The notes: generated from the sequence alone by a model not told the origin. Positions 43,825 to 56,073 are shown, counted from the stretch's first letter. The stretch is 64,000 bases of DNA from Polytrichum commune (GCA_950295325.1 OX485804.1:62962533-63026532), one strand, 5' to 3'. Numbers and translations are program-made.

Positions 43825-45519
43825 CTATCGTTTTCTCGGGTGCATTGCATTGTGGTTGGCGTTTTGGATGTGGACTAGGTAGTCCAAGATATCCTCCCTC
43901 GCCATTTGTCCTTCTAGCAAGGCTTTGTCTTCGCTCACAAGGCCCATTGGCCTTGGGGGCTGGAAGACCTCCTCTTCGGCTCGGTGCGGGTTGTCGTTGT
44001 CGTCCATGGGTGGGAGATGGCAGTCCATAAGGATTTGATCTAGAGTCCTATCCTTGCTAGCAAGCAATATGTTATGTAGGACACAACAACAATGTACAAC
44101 TGTAGGCAAGAAATCGAGTTTCAACGAAGATTTGGTCCCAATCTCTTTGAATCTTGATTTCAATATGCCGAATGCCCTTTCAACACTCATCCTCGTTGAG
44201 AAATGCTTGCGGTTGAACCACAACTCCTCTGCCGAGAGAGGTGCTCCCATGGGATTCTTTTTGAAGGGTGTGATGCACCAGCTCAAAAGTGGGTATCCGC
44301 GATCCGCCACAATGTAGGGAGGGAATGGGAGGCATTCTGCCCATGTAGTCGGGTCGTCGTGAAAACCCCCCATTATCCCCTCCTCCGCCTTGCGGTAGAG
44401 CTCCGTGCTCTTGAATTGCGCACTGTCGTGGAGGGATCTTGGCGGGCCGGTGTTGACGGAGGTGAAGTAGCACTTGCTATCCACAACACCCTGTAGCAAG
44501 ATAGAGAACGATTTGTAACGGTTCCGGTGATCGGCCGCCACAATGGTATTTGTGGGCGAGGCAATGTAGATGTGCGATCCCTCTATTGCGCCAATACAAT
44601 TCAGAAACCACTGCTTCGACTGGAAGGCGGTGGCGATTCGCGCGAGCCTCCTCCCACTTGGCCATGCAATTAGGTGTCCAAAATTGTTGCTTACAGCTGC
44701 ACATACTTGCCGCAATATCTCACTCACGGTGGATTTGCCGAGTGCAGCTCTGTCCGCAACCAAAGGTATGGAGACGCCATGCATGAGCTTGAACAATGTG
44801 ACCACCACTTTCTTCTCCACTCCAATAGGTTGTTGCCAATGTGTATGTTGGCCTTGTATGAATGGCCGTAGGTAGTGCACAGGTCTGTCAAAAGTCCTCC
44901 TTCTCATTCGCAATATATCATAGAACATGTCGGGGGTGTAGATGTGAAAGAGGTACTCCTCGAACCAACAAGTTGATCTCGGTTTAACATACCACCTTGC
45001 ATCCTCAACTCCGATGTGCCAAGTTAGGAGGTCCATAATCTGTCTAGCATGTGGGTGTTCCAGGGTATCCTCTTTTGTCACATGTCGGTCCAATGTAATG
45101 TGGGGTGAAACAAGAACTTCGGCTTCAGGTCTCCTCTTCAATTGCTTCCTGTGTGCAAAATGGGCTTCACTTGCTTCCGTGGATGTTATGTACATGGTGA
45201 CCATAGCCACGCATATGTCAATGCTAGCCAAGACCATGCGAATAGCGGAGGCAATGTCCATTGTGGGCACTGAAGCTGGAATTGGTGCTTGATGTAGGGG
45301 AATGATGTCACGTCCGCCGCAAGGCAACAATGGTGGAGGGGTGGAAAGCATTCTGCCGAGGGACCGCTTTGGAGGGACTAGAAATGCCGGTGGAGAAGAT
45401 GAGGCTGGGACATTACGATCTCGCGGCCCAAGAGACGGTTGGCATGGAGATGAAGGATCCAACTTGGAGGCCGAGTGAGAGGCCGCCTCATCTTGTGGTC
45501 TTGGAACCTTGGAGCACAT
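43825..45519 (-). CDS. PIF/Harbinger transposase (HARBI1-like nuclease)
   Basis: The frame is open from 45600. I take ATG 45519 (MCSKVPRPQDEAA), although ATG 45576 or an internal ATG (MDIASAIRMV) is possible. A Pro/Ser-rich leader is followed by the helical region of the family (TPDMFYDILRMRRRTFDR, LGKSTVSEILRQVC) and the DDE_Tnp_4 core: FLNCIGAIEGSHIYIASP, GPPRSLHDSAQF, PYIVADRGYPLLSWC, then RMSVERAFGILKSRFKE. The family triad is D (GxIDGTHI), D (GDxGY) and E (ERxFG). Here the first aspartate is glutamate (GAIEGSHI), while the second and third are present. The enzyme would cut and insert DNA at TWA-type targets. No frameshift is seen. It is convergent with the Myb/SANT partner. Confidence 0.9.
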   Translation of the reverse strand: MCSKVPRPQDEAASHSASKLDPSSPCQPSLGPRDRNVPASSSPPAFLVPPKRSLGRMLSTPPPLLPCGGRDIIPLHQAPIPASVPTMDIASAIRMVLASIDICVAMVTMYITSTEASEAHFAHRKQLKRRPEAEVLVSPHITLDRHVTKEDTLEHPHARQIMDLLTWHIGVEDARWYVKPRSTCWFEEYLFHIYTPDMFYDILRMRRRTFDRPVHYLRPFIQGQHTHWQQPIGVEKKVVVTLFKLMHGVSIPLVADRAALGKSTVSEILRQVCAAVSNNFGHLIAWPSGRRLARIATAFQSKQWFLNCIGAIEGSHIYIASPTNTIVAADHRNRYKSFSILLQGVVDSKCYFTSVNTGPPRSLHDSAQFKSTELYRKAEEGIMGGFHDDPTTWAECLPFPPYIVADRGYPLLSWCITPFKKNPMGAPLSAEELWFNRKHFSTRMSVERAFGILKSRFKEIGTKSSLKLDFLPTVVHCCCVLHNILLASKDRTLDQILMDCHLPPMDDNDNPHRAEEEVFQPPRPMGLVSEDKALLEGQMAREDILDYLVHIQNANHNAMHPRKR

Positions 45520-45922
45520 AGAATGGGTTTCAGAATAGGCAACAATGTGTGTATGTAAAAACACTAGCAATGACATGTACAAGAATTGAATTGTTGCCAC
45601 AGTTCACACATTTTAATTTGAAGTTGTATGCACCGCATACATGGAGAGGCTTGTGAATGGGGTGCTATGTGAAATGTGAGAATGCACCACCGTCTCAAAA
45701 CCAATGAAGGTTATGCCCAAATTTGAATTGCAAGAAGGAACATGATGGTAGTTTAGGAGTGCACACAAACGGCACAGAAGGTTTAAATTAGAGGTTGTCA
45801 GGACATTCAAAATCCACGTCACAATGTTGCCAAAGCATGTGAGCACCCATCTCAATGTGCACATGGGGTCAATTAAACATGGTGAATGCCATTATCAACA
45901 ACATAGCACATTAACCGGCGAA

Positions 45923-46207
45923 TCAAAACATAGGGGGGGGTGCTAGAACCAGGTGCACCTGTGCATGAAGATGTCTAATTGCCAAGCCAGCTGCCGCCAA
46001 CCTCTCCCTAACGAGGTCAAAAGGGCTAGGCAGTGCAGGGAGGGTTGCACGAAGAGGCAAATTGTCGTGGCCAATATCTTCGTCCCAAAGCATGGACAAA
46101 AGAGAGCGCCTCAACTCGTGCGTCTCCAACTCAGCTTCGGAGTCGAAGCGGAGCATGAGAGCTCGGAGATTGGTGCAATCCTCTTCCAGCTCCCACTTGC
46201 AATACAT
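45923..46207 (-). CDS. Putative terminal exon, unknown acidic helical protein
   Basis: Minus-strand frame from ATG 46207 (MYCKWELEEDCTNLRALMLR) through FDSEAELETHELRRSLLSML and PSPFDLVRERLAAAGLAI to a TGA at 45923. Codon use looks coding, and an AG precedes the ATG, so it may be a spliced exon. No family recognised. Same strand as the Harbinger gene and upstream of it. Confidence 0.3.
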   Translation of the reverse strand: MYCKWELEEDCTNLRALMLRFDSEAELETHELRRSLLSMLWDEDIGHDNLPLRATLPALPSPFDLVRERLAAAGLAIRHLHAQVHLVLAPPPMF

Positions 46208-49200
46208 CTCCACAAGAGGTAGAAGTTGCATGCAAGTGATTGCATGGTGGGAGGGAAGAGGCAAATGTGTATGGCGTTGCCATATAAGTCGGCCTACGTA
46301 CAACATATATTGCGGAGGAGGCCAAAACCCGGGCATAACATACCAGATAGCATGCACACGTTGGCAAAATCACACAAACATTTCCACATTTCCAAAGAAT
46401 GGAACTAAACCACGCACCTAGTTTGCACTGCCAAAATTCTTACTCATGTGGGAAGGAGTGGGAGTAGTAAGCGTAGCAAAAAAGCTTGTATCCTTCCCAA
46501 CAATCCTCCACCCTACAAACATACATCCAGAAGTCAATGTAGCACATAATGGAGTTTGCCCACACCACCAACGACTCTACAAGTATGCATGCTAATGTTT
46601 GTGTGCTTGTGGATACGGCGAAGACAAACGAACCCATGTCGTGGCAGATCCCCCAAACCAACTATTGTGACCGAGGGCCCAGAGAAATGGTCGGAAGGCC
46701 ATTCCTGCGGAAGGCGAACGTTGTGCGTGGAGGTGGGGAGGGGGGAAACTGGAGACAAAGAGAGCAATCCGGGAAAAAAATTGTTATTGGCGGGAGGTTG
46801 AGGACGACGCAGACCTCGGCGTGCGAGACCATCGAAAACTACCCGACCACTGCCAATAGGTACCACGACCAGATGAAGAATGTGCGCCAACATTCAACAT
46901 GATGGGGATGGCGGGAGGTTGCGAATTCTTGCGTTCGGCAACCAGAAAAGGCTTGCAGAGCCCACCAAACTCCATACAGCAGACGCGTCATAATATCCGT
47001 GGACCTCACATATTGTGCACTCTCTCCCCCAACAATGCAGGAGAACCACAAGCAGAATTTGTGGCGGGGTGTTCCGCCCACGGGTGTGGGAGAGAGGCAG
47101 GATGACACTCCAGGGCATCGGGGACACCCCAAGCTGTCGATTCAAACACAATCATCATGCTAGGCCCAACCAATACAGGCAATGAAAACATGATTTACGA
47201 GCACCACGTGTTGGTACATGTTAGAGGGGGTGACAACAAAGAGCATACCCAATAAGAAGTGGAATGACAAGCGACCATAATTGAGCCCGAAATACACACA
47301 GACGACAAAACGAAATTCCCGCACAGGATGCGATTCTAGATAATTTTTTATAAATACAAAAAAATGATTACAGAAGGCGTGCCGGTATTGCACGCTGCGG
47401 AGACAAAAGATCACTGTCGGCACAACAGCGAAGACGCTAACTGATGCAGAGTTGGAGGACAATGGCGGGTTCGCAGACATTGCACATAGCAACAGAAACA
47501 TGCGGTGGCGGATCAGCATGGGAGTGGCAATGCAGGAGCCAACCCTCGTGCCACCTGAATTCAACCCAGTTGTAGCAATGTAAGAACGATCTCTTCTGGC
47601 AGCAGGCAGAGAAGTCGCGTTGCAAAAGGAGGGCAGAGCTGCGATCAATCTCGGCACGTTCTGTTGGGCATAACATGTGTGGCAGACTGTGTGAATAGCA
47701 CAGGATACAGCTAGCGCCAAGACAGTTGGCGGCCGATTGTTACAGACTTGTGCCATGAACCCACGCAGTTAATGGACGGGCTCCACAGGTACCGTGGAGG
47801 AAATGCAAAGCCCAGGCAAACTCGCACAGGAACTGTCTACAACCTCAAACTGCAAGCGCCCAAACGCAACCAGACGTTGGCCGCAAGAGACGAAGACGCC
47901 ATCCCAAAGGCGAAACTCCGAGGATTTCTTGCGGGTTTGTGCTCGGTGTCGAGACATTGCCGGAACAGTTGCCGCAGGCCACCTGCTGCCGAACTCGGCG
48001 GTCGTATGGGTGTCGCCGTCTCCCAGCTTGCGGCGGAGCCTCTGCGATCTGCCCCCCCCCCCCTCCAAGTCGTCGACGCAGAGGTGCCGGTTCACCCCCC
48101 ATGCGATCGCGTGGGTGTTTGGGGATAAATCCTCACAAATTCCGCCGCTGCGCAATTGTACTTTCCTCTTCTAGAGCTCCCCTGTGGTCGCTAGCGCCAG
48201 TCGCCTCCAAGCCGTTTGCAGCACCGCCACGGGGACGCGCACGGGGGGTTTCCATCCTTTTGGGGCTGTTCGAAAACCAATGACGTTGTTTGCGGCGGAG
48301 GCAACCGCCATGGTGGCCGGGCGGACGGCAACACACACCGACGACTGAAAACGTAGACGTTGCGCGACCTGACGGCCGAGGAGGGTGGAGGAGGGAGAGG
48401 GACAAAAGGGGAGACTGGGTTGTGCTGCAGGATCTGGGAGGTTATGATGCCCTAGGGGGTGGCCGAATTGGCATTGGCATTAGAGACCTCCGACACAATG
48501 CAGACAGTTGCGCCTACCTGCCGCAAATGCGAGAAGTTGCGCTTTGCGCGCGGAAGCGCAACCCAGAAACCCTACACACACATCCCGGAGACTGAAGGGA
48601 TGTGTGCAAACGAGTGTTTGGCAGCCTTTGCCTCCACGAAGCATTGAACCCAGGAACTCACATACGGGTTCGGAAGCAGGCCGCAAGCTAGTAGAAGCCA
48701 ATAAAATGCCCCACAGCCAGCAATTATAATGCTCCCACCCGCACACACAAATGTTCCCACCCGAACACATAAGTATGCAACCAAAGAACTGGGCGAAAAG
48801 AATAACCATAACCTACTCACCCAAACTGCAACTCCCGCAGCTCGCTGTCAATTGCACTCACAGTCGCATCCTCCATCTCACTCTGGGCGGACGTGGGAGC
48901 GTGGGAGTACCTGAATCGCCGCAGCGTGCGAGGCCAGAAACCACAGGTGAGCATAAGGCATGAGGCCGTGGGAGGCGGGAAACACTACAAAAGATAGTGG
49001 TTTAAATGACAGGGGGGCCTGACACAGAGGGGCCACCGTGTCGGATATATGCACAGTGGTTCATATTCCGCCCGGATGTGGATGGAAATCGTCCCAGAAA
49101 AAAAATCCGACAATGAATGTGAATAATTGTCAAAATGATGTCCACCCCCCTCCCTGGCCGCGCGTGCAGACTGTGCGTTAAATTAATATATATATAATGT
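46208..49200. other. Moderately GC-rich stretch without a supported gene
   Basis: Many overlapping open frames on both strands but no domain, consistent codon bias or spliceable structure that I can defend. It contains a C11 run at about 48052-48062. The most GC-rich part is 47750-48420. It could be transposon non-coding sequence. Confidence 0.35.
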
Positions 49201-49212
49201 GGACGAGTGTAG

Positions 49213-49460
49213 GATTTGGGGCCCCAAGTGCTACACCTAGGGCCCCGAAGTGTCTCAACTCGGGCCCCAGTTGTAGCACTTCGGGCCCCGAGTGTAGGAA
49301 TTGGGGCCCCAAGTGCTACACCTGGGGCCCCGAAGTGTCTCAACTTGGGTCGCACGTTCTATACTTGGGGGCCCGAAGTGCTACAACTGGGGCCCCAAAG
49401 TGTCTCAATTGGGGCCCCAATTGTAGCATTTCTCTCCCCGAGTGTAGGAATTGGGGCTTG
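49213..49460 (+). repeat. GGGGCCCC minisatellite with higher-order order A-B-C-D
   Basis: Nine or ten GGGGCCCC/GGGCCCC cores spaced 25-27 bp apart. The spacers cycle through four types: AAGTGCTACACCT, GAAGTGTCTCAACT, AGTTGTAGCACTT and GAGTGTAGGAATT, giving a super-period of about 105 bp. Open on several frames, but this is a repeat artefact. Confidence 0.9.
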
Positions 49461-49904
49461 TGGTCGATGTTTTTGTCCGAAGCATCCTAGTTACTTAATT
49501 TTGGTTCAAATTAGTGCCAAAACCTACTTTGGGAAGAGCATTAGTAAAGAAATGCTACATCTAATCACTAAAACTCAAAAAGTAGGCTAGCCAAATTAAA
49601 AAGCAAAAATTAGGCTAATGACCTAAAGTTAGTGAGTAAAATTTGGACATGTGTCAAATGACTAAAACCCTTGAAAAGTTACTTACGAGAAGACACATCC
49701 ATTGGGTAGGGATTTGACGGGTAACTACCGAACCTGCTCGGGAGGGAAAAAGGAGAGAGACGAAGGAGATGAGGGCATTATCAAGTTGGAGTTTTTTGAG
49801 CGAAAGAGCGACGTTGAAGTTGAATTGTGTTAAGTTTGCAATTGTGATCGGGGAGATTTTTAGGCATAACCGGTTGACATTCTAATGTTTGCAAGTCCAG
49901 CGAC
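49461..49904. other. Left flank of the 13.3-kb element
   Basis: AT-rich, no gene. It includes the outer direct repeat TGTTTGCAAGTCCA at 49886-49899. Confidence 0.5.
49886..49899 (+). repeat. Outer 14-bp direct repeat, left
   Basis: TGTTTGCAAGTCCA, repeated exactly at 63199-63212. It lies five bases outside the left inverted repeat. Upstream CATTC also recurs on the right side. Candidate (long) target-site duplication. Confidence 0.65.
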
Positions 49905-49950
49905 GCTATCTTGTGAGCGGTGAGCGGTGAGCAGAAAATTTGAAATTTTT
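49905..49950 (+). repeat. Left terminal inverted repeat
   Basis: Begins GCTATCTTGTGAGC, followed by GGTGAGCGGTGAGCA, then GAAAATTTGAAATTTTT. Its first 29 bases are the exact reverse complement of the right end. Weaker similarity continues inward (CCGTGGAG near 50090 against CTCCACGG near 63080). Confidence 0.85.
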
Positions 49951-50299
49951 GAAAACAAATTTTGATTTTAAAAAAAAAATCAGAATATTTGACTTAATTC
50001 TTACACCGAGTAGGACTCTTCGTATAGTTTCTTTACAAATATGACTAAAAGTAGATGGTACGTTTAACTGTGGATGGTGCCTATAACCGTGGAGTGGAAG
50101 AAATTATAAACTTTTGAAAAAACCATCCATAAAAATAAACGGAAGAAAACGAAAAAAAAAATTTAGAAAAAAAACTTCCAAAATAATAGGGAACATAAAA
50201 TAAGGGAATAAGAATGTAAATTAAAATTTTAAGTATTATCAACGAAAACTCAAAAAAATGAAAACAGATAATAAAAAAAATGAATTTTTTTTGTCCATG

Positions 50300-50319
50300 T
50301 CCTTTCGGATCCGAGACAA
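50300..50319. promoter_or_regulatory. Degenerate palindromic site
   Basis: Right half TCCGAGACAA is intact; the left half is altered (TCCTTTCGGA). It is the leftmost of 13 related sites. Confidence 0.5.
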
Positions 50320-51690
50320 GAATATTCTATAGTCACAATTGAGAATAAAAAATAGAGAAAAATAGTCATTTTCATGGCAATCCTTTTGTATCCAAGATTG
50401 GAAAATTCATGGTTTCATAAATATGATCGTTTAATAATGTGCAGATTCAAATACAAATCAAAGGCAATTCAAATCAATTCCGCTATTTGAAGATGGGATT
50501 CACGAACTAAAAGGATCACTACCAAGCACCTTGAAGCATGAAGGAAGTCAAGGAACTACACAAGTGGTTCAACAACTTTAGCAAGTTCTAAAATATGCAT
50601 AACCTCATTGTAGCTAAAGCTGGGTGCGTGCATGAAAGTGTCCACTTTGTAATCCATCTTGCAGAAATAGCGAAAGATGTAGTACACATGCTTGCAATAC
50701 CTCCATTGACCAAATCAAAAGAAAGAAAGAAAGAAATAATATCTTTTTTGTTGAGAGAATGAGCCCATCTTTGGTGGACTCAAGTTGAGGTTGATAGAGG
50801 TACATCAAACAAAGGTCATGTAATATTTTAGTCTAAATTCAAAGAGTTGATATTGTAGCAATTTACAATATGATGATTGATTGAAACACTTGAGACATAA
50901 AACTTCGTCAATGAAAGGGTATAAAGACAAGTTCGACGAATTTGACTAATGTGTTTTCAATTTGCCTAACAAACACAAACACAAAGCTAGCTAGAGAGAA
51001 GCTAATAATGACATTTTCTTTTGATATTTCATGTATACATAACAATGGAAATTCGATTGGGAGTTGGAAAAGGTTCTAGAAGTTTTAACCTCTAGATATG
51101 CAATGTAATGACCATGGTATATGATGGTAAAGATAATAAACCTTTCAGCACACACAAACTAGGATTGAAGTATATATGGATGCATGAATTCCGAACAATT
51201 CTAACTGCCAACATGATGTACATTAAATTGCAAAACTACACAACTATGGTGGTTGGTGAACATGGAATACAAACATTCAAGTTGTGGTTGTTGTTGCTTT
51301 TGTTGTTGTCATTATGTGTTTTTGTCCCTAGAATTGTACATCCCTTATGAATTTTGGACAAAGGGGTTTGTCCAAATAAACTTAAATGTAGTTATACATT
51401 AGCCATGTGATTTATTTATTTATTACAGAAAAACATAATATGTTCAATAATTATATTGCCAAAAACATAAAAGTCCACCAGAGCCCAAAATAAGAGAGCC
51501 GGGGTAATTAGCTTGGCAATAACTGGTGAATCACAAAGTTGTCAAGGACTGTGAACAACCTAAGAATGGCCAACTAAGCCAACATTAGGTGCACGACTAT
51601 CTTACATAATCCTAGTATTCGACATATGATAGAAGAGGTTGTTGATGCCCCCCAAGTGTCGAATTTGGTGACAACATCATCGTAGATAGC
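50320..51690. other. AT-rich left arm, no supported gene
   Basis: Only short, low-complexity open frames. Nothing recognised. Confidence 0.4.
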
Positions 51691-52900
51691 TACGGAATTC
51701 CTCTTCGAGCCTTTGAGAGGCTTTTTGAAAGCAACTATAGTATAGTCAAGTAGATCTCATAAAATAACCTTTCTATACTTTCCATAACCTTTCTAGCATC
51801 CCACCTAATATTATTCAAGGTGAGGTCATTTCTTTCAATTAAAATGGTCCACAATGTGCAAGTGGCGTGCTGCCAAATTTAAGAGGATTTGCTACATGAG
51901 GCGGGGATTTTCTTCCCAAAAATCTCATGGTGCTAGTCCAACGATCTTGAAGAGCCTTTCCTATATATGACTAGATGTGCCACAATCTCAATATATGTCA
52001 AGAGCACATATGTGGCATTTATCATTAAAATTGACAATTTAACGTGTCCTCCAGAATTCAACCGCAACCGCTTTATTCAAGAGAGCCCAAATCAATGCTT
52101 CTTCTATTTTTACTCCTCAATTTATCTCACACAACACCCCAAATTACTGAAATCCAGTGGATTTAATGTCATCTTCGTTTGTCAACTTTGTGACGTTCTA
52201 AGCTTCCACTGAGAGAAAGTGTCGTATTTGTGACATTATTGTGCTCAATAAGCTGCCATTAACGCAGTCAAAACACATTTGTGCCACTTGAGGAAATGCA
52301 CATTCCATGGCATTTCTTTCTCATGAATCATTTGAGGAGGTTTTTACACTGCTCTGATCACGGTTGATTACCATGGTGTAGCTTAAGAACTCGTATCCAG
52401 AAGCCCATGATTTCAACTATGAGGATCCATGAGAATAAAATCACATCGTCTCAAGTAAAGGTCAATGATTTTTCTTCTTAGGACCTCTGCCGATTTCTCC
52501 GGACAACCCTCACCGTCTTGAGCAATTCCTCCCATTGACCTTCTGATATGTGATTATGGTGACTCCATTTTGCTAAGCGATGACCGAGGGGTCCAACATC
52601 CCGGGATAAAGGTGAGTTTCCATGTAGGTCACTCACCCACTAGTTTTTAGATAATAGTGGGTTGGAGGTGTTTGCATGTAGTTAAGCATAAGCAATCATC
52701 CAAACCACATTATGGCAGTCCGCTAGAACATGAAGGGTTGTGGACACGGTTCGCTACACTTCCATGTGTCCACTAAAGAAGATTTAATCTACACATACCT
52801 GTCATCAAAGGATTAAGGTCAAGCTCAAGACTCAAAAGAACTGATGTAGGTCTAGAACTATGACCTTGGTAATTGGGAGGAGGAAGTTCGTAGATGGGTC
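51690..52900 (-). pseudogene. Degraded LINE-like reverse-transcriptase 3' region
   Basis: Minus-strand pieces such as EEALIWALLNKAVAVEFWRT, KCHICALD with a following TVAHLV, and TILIERNDLTLNNIRWDARK resemble the zinc-binding C-terminal part of plant L1-like reverse transcriptases (C..C, ET..H, then W..W..RN). The pieces sit in different frames with many stops, so the copy is very old. Confidence 0.4.
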
Positions 52901-54370
52901 CGGATTTGAGAAGATGGGAGTAACTAGTTGGCACATATGAATGCTACCCCACCATATTCCCTCTACATATATTTGGGCAGGTTTGTCTTTATTCCCGATA
53001 GAATCTCGTGGGCGAGCATCCTACATGGAAACTCACCCTAACATTTCTTCATTTCTTTTTGTTACAGCACATCTGAGACACATTTATTCCATTATTAGAA
53101 AGCATACAAGATCACCCAAACCGGAAAAAAAAAAATGGACAGAAACTCTCTTGGTGGAGCCACACGATTGCTTGCAATCGCGATCAGAGACGTTATTCCA
53201 ATGTTTGGCTCCCTCTGTCTCGGGATTGGAGCCTTGCCGACTAATTCGGTCCTCATACGACGGATAATCCGCGCAGCGTTGATGTTCCGCTGCATCAATC
53301 CACTTCTTCACTCTTGCTGTCCCAGGGATGAGCTCATCCAAAGCTTGCGTCGGTTGGTTCTTGTTGCAATTAGGCCTTGGAGCTCCTTCCGTCGTCGGCT
53401 GCATTACATGCACAGAAAATTGGAGTAGCCGGCTGATCCTACGCACGGAGAATTACCTTTGAGGCAGGCTGCAAAATTATCTTCCCCATCATGCAAATTT
53501 TACATTCACGATGGACGCATGAATCTACTCTTGTACAGATCGTAGTCGGAAGTCACAGTGTCTCGTTTTGTAGGCATCTCCAGCATACTACGATCCCCAC
53601 ATGATGAGCTGCAGGCTGGCGAGATTCATCATCGTCTTGGTTTCTTCGCTCCAGCACGCACTGCTTCGATAGAAATTTTCTCGAGAGAGCTCGAAGAAGT
53701 CCTGTTTTTGACGATGTGGGCGGTACTCGTGCTAGTAGGCTCCGTGGATTAAGTAACATGTATGTGGACTTCCTCAACATTTTTCGTTCACCTACTTGTG
53801 ATTTGCAGTTGCATATGTTTGTGTGCTTGGTAAATTTGTCGTCAGAGAGGGCTATGTCGGCCACATCCAACCATCGACAAGTCTGCAGCGTTCAAATTTA
53901 GCTGCTCAGACGGATGTTCTGGGGTGGAGAATTAGATTGAAAGAAAAATGGAAGGAAGGACAGGACACTACCGCCGGGAGTTGGTGCAATTAGTTTGTTA
54001 CACCCAAGGTCAGTCGATAAAATTCGGTCGGGAGAACAATAGTATTTTGTCGCACCCTTTGGATTCTCCCATACCTCGATGTGCGATAGGTAATTTGACA
54101 GCCCTGGGATGGGCACTTGTCTACAAATCACGGAAATACCTTGCATGCGCACCGTTAGCGGAACAATCCCTAGCATTGCAGGGGCTCCTGATGAAACAGA
54201 TAATCAATGATATGGCAGATGTGGCACTTGGAATGGCTCCTAAGGAGATGGTTCGGCTCCTGCAGCCACCATAATATACACTCTGACAGACCTCCTTATG
54301 CGTATCCTTCTCATGCTTCAGACGGCAACGAGCACATCACGGCCGCACTGCCTTTGCTGTGAAGACCCGC

Positions 54371-54401
<31 letters not shown>

Positions 54402-54675
54402 AGTCTTTCGCCCCTATACCCAAGTCTGACAAACGATTTGCACGTCAGTATCGCTACGAGCCTCCACCAGAGTTTCCTCTGGCTTCGCCCTGCTCAGGCA
54501 TAGTTCACCATCTGTCGGGTCCCAACAGGTATGCTCACACTCAAACCTTTCACAGAAGATCAGGGTCGGTCGATGGTGCTCCCCTTTGTTACCGGGGGAT
54601 CCCACCTGTCAGGTTCCTTGCGCCTCAATGAAGCCTTGTCTCGGATCCGAGACAAGGCTTTCGGGTCCCAACATG
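52901..54675. other. No supported gene; one perfect palindromic site
   Basis: Short open frames on both strands (for example 53446-53084 minus) have no recognisable domain. A related pair of phrases, CGGGTCCCAACA.GTAT.CTCA, sits at about 54518 and 54662, on both sides of the palindrome at 54631-54660. Confidence 0.35.
54631..54660. promoter_or_regulatory. 30-bp perfect palindrome containing the 20-bp site
   Basis: The core TTGTCTCGGATCCGAGACAA at 54636-54655 is extended by AAGCC on the left and GGCTT on the right, making 30 bases of perfect dyad symmetry. This is the longest example of the element-specific palindrome. Confidence 0.9.
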
Positions 54676-55125
54676 TATTCTCATTGTTCCGGTGAAGAAG
54701 AGGCTGAGGATGTATTAGATGCTGAGGGTGAAGCTGAGTGTCATGAGGCATTGACAGCTCTTAATTATCCAGGTAAGAGGAAATTGCATCTTGAAATTCT
54801 ATTGCACTGAGCAGTACTCCGCTGATTGACAATTTAATGTTCCAACTATCACAGAGCTAAATTCTTAGTTCACTACTTATATGTTTAGAATCCCTCCGTC
54901 ATTGTGCTGAAGCTTTGGCAATTTATTACGACATGTTTCTACGTGTGGCGATAAATTTCCAGAAGTTCCCTGTGCTCGTTGGAATAGATGTTACCCAGCT
55001 GCACCATTTGTGGTATTTGCTATCAGTTATTATTTGGAGTTATGCAAGGCTACAAATATTCTTTCACATCTTCATTCTTTCACTGACAAAGGTCGAATTG
55101 GTTGGTTGGACATTTTAGAAAATGG
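54676..55125 (+). pseudogene. Unidentified gene fragment, two exon-like blocks
   Basis: Block 1 (from ATG 54676) reads SGEEEAEDVLDAEGEAECHE and ALTALNYP up to a GTAAGA donor at about 54773. Block 2, from a TATGTTTAG acceptor at about 54891, reads ESLRHCAEALAIYYD, then after a frame change GDKFPEVPCARWNRCYPAAP, FVVFAISYYLELCKATNIL and DKGRIGWLDILEN. It looks like conserved protein-coding sequence, possibly a captured host gene, but I cannot name the family. Confidence 0.4.
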
Positions 55126-55838
55126 TTTTTTTTTTTAATTTCAAAAAACATTTTTAACTTGGTAAAAACTTACGCTAACAGTAATTTTTTTACAGCACTG
55201 TGTAACTCTAAATAGTAAGTGACACTAAAAACCATGAATAATGTACTGTGTTTTTGAAGGTGTACCAGTTGCCTTGAATTTTGGTGGTAACTTCAATATC
55301 TATTGCCTTGATGAACTCGTATAGGTTAGAATCGGATAAAATACCCAAATTTTCTTCAATCTGTTCTAAGCTTCACGGTTAGCTCTTTGATATATACAAC
55401 TTTAATAGTTATAGCTCAGTGTAGTGACAAGCTGCCTCATCCAAGTACAAGAACATCTCCAGAGTCTCATAATTTACTTGTAATGTCCATTTCTATTTAT
55501 GTGAATCAATTCCCTGGCAATCTTTCAAGAGAGGAATTTAGTTGTATATGGATTAAGTACATGCGGTCAAAAAGAACTTAATGTGTCACTCCAAACTATG
55601 TGAATCTTGAAACCGCAGGAAATTCCTCTAGTCTAGCCACTGCAAAACTTGAAGGCGGAGATTGCGCCATTGGTGACACTAACGAAATTTATGCGAGTTC
55701 TTAGAGCTTACTGCAGTCTCAAAAATGCTAATAATCATTATGAAAGCCTGAGTGGCAGCTACAGAAAGAGTGCTTATGCATTTGAAATGTGCTACAGATA
55801 GTTTCCACATGGCAAGCCGTATGTCTCGCTATTAAATC

Positions 55839-55865
55839 AACCCTAAACCCTAAACCCTAAACCCT
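55839..55865 (+). repeat. Interstitial plant-type telomere repeat
   Basis: Three full CCCTAAA units and a partial fourth. The unit matches the plant-type telomere (TTTAGGG on the other strand), supporting a streptophyte source. Confidence 0.85.
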
Positions 55866-56073
55866 CTTCGACAGGTTTCGCAACTAATAGAATACCTAAA
55901 ACAAGGTAACGTTATGTCTAGGGTGTGGGCTTTTGATTTTAGTAATGCATAGATAACTCAATCTAAACTAGAGTTCTCCCATTGCATGGGCACTTTCCGG
56001 TTCGCTCGCCGTTACTAGGGAAATCCTGGTTAGTTTCTTCTCCTCCGCTTAGTGATATGCTTGTCTCGGAATG

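Noticed and set aside
47000-48900. Many overlapping 60-200 codon frames suggesting a GC-rich gene
   Set aside because: Frames are open on both strands at once, with no domain, no consistent splice structure and no homologue that I recognise.
49197-49590. 97-124 codon open frames rich in GP/GA repeats
   Set aside because: Artefact of the GGGGCCCC minisatellite, open in more than one frame.
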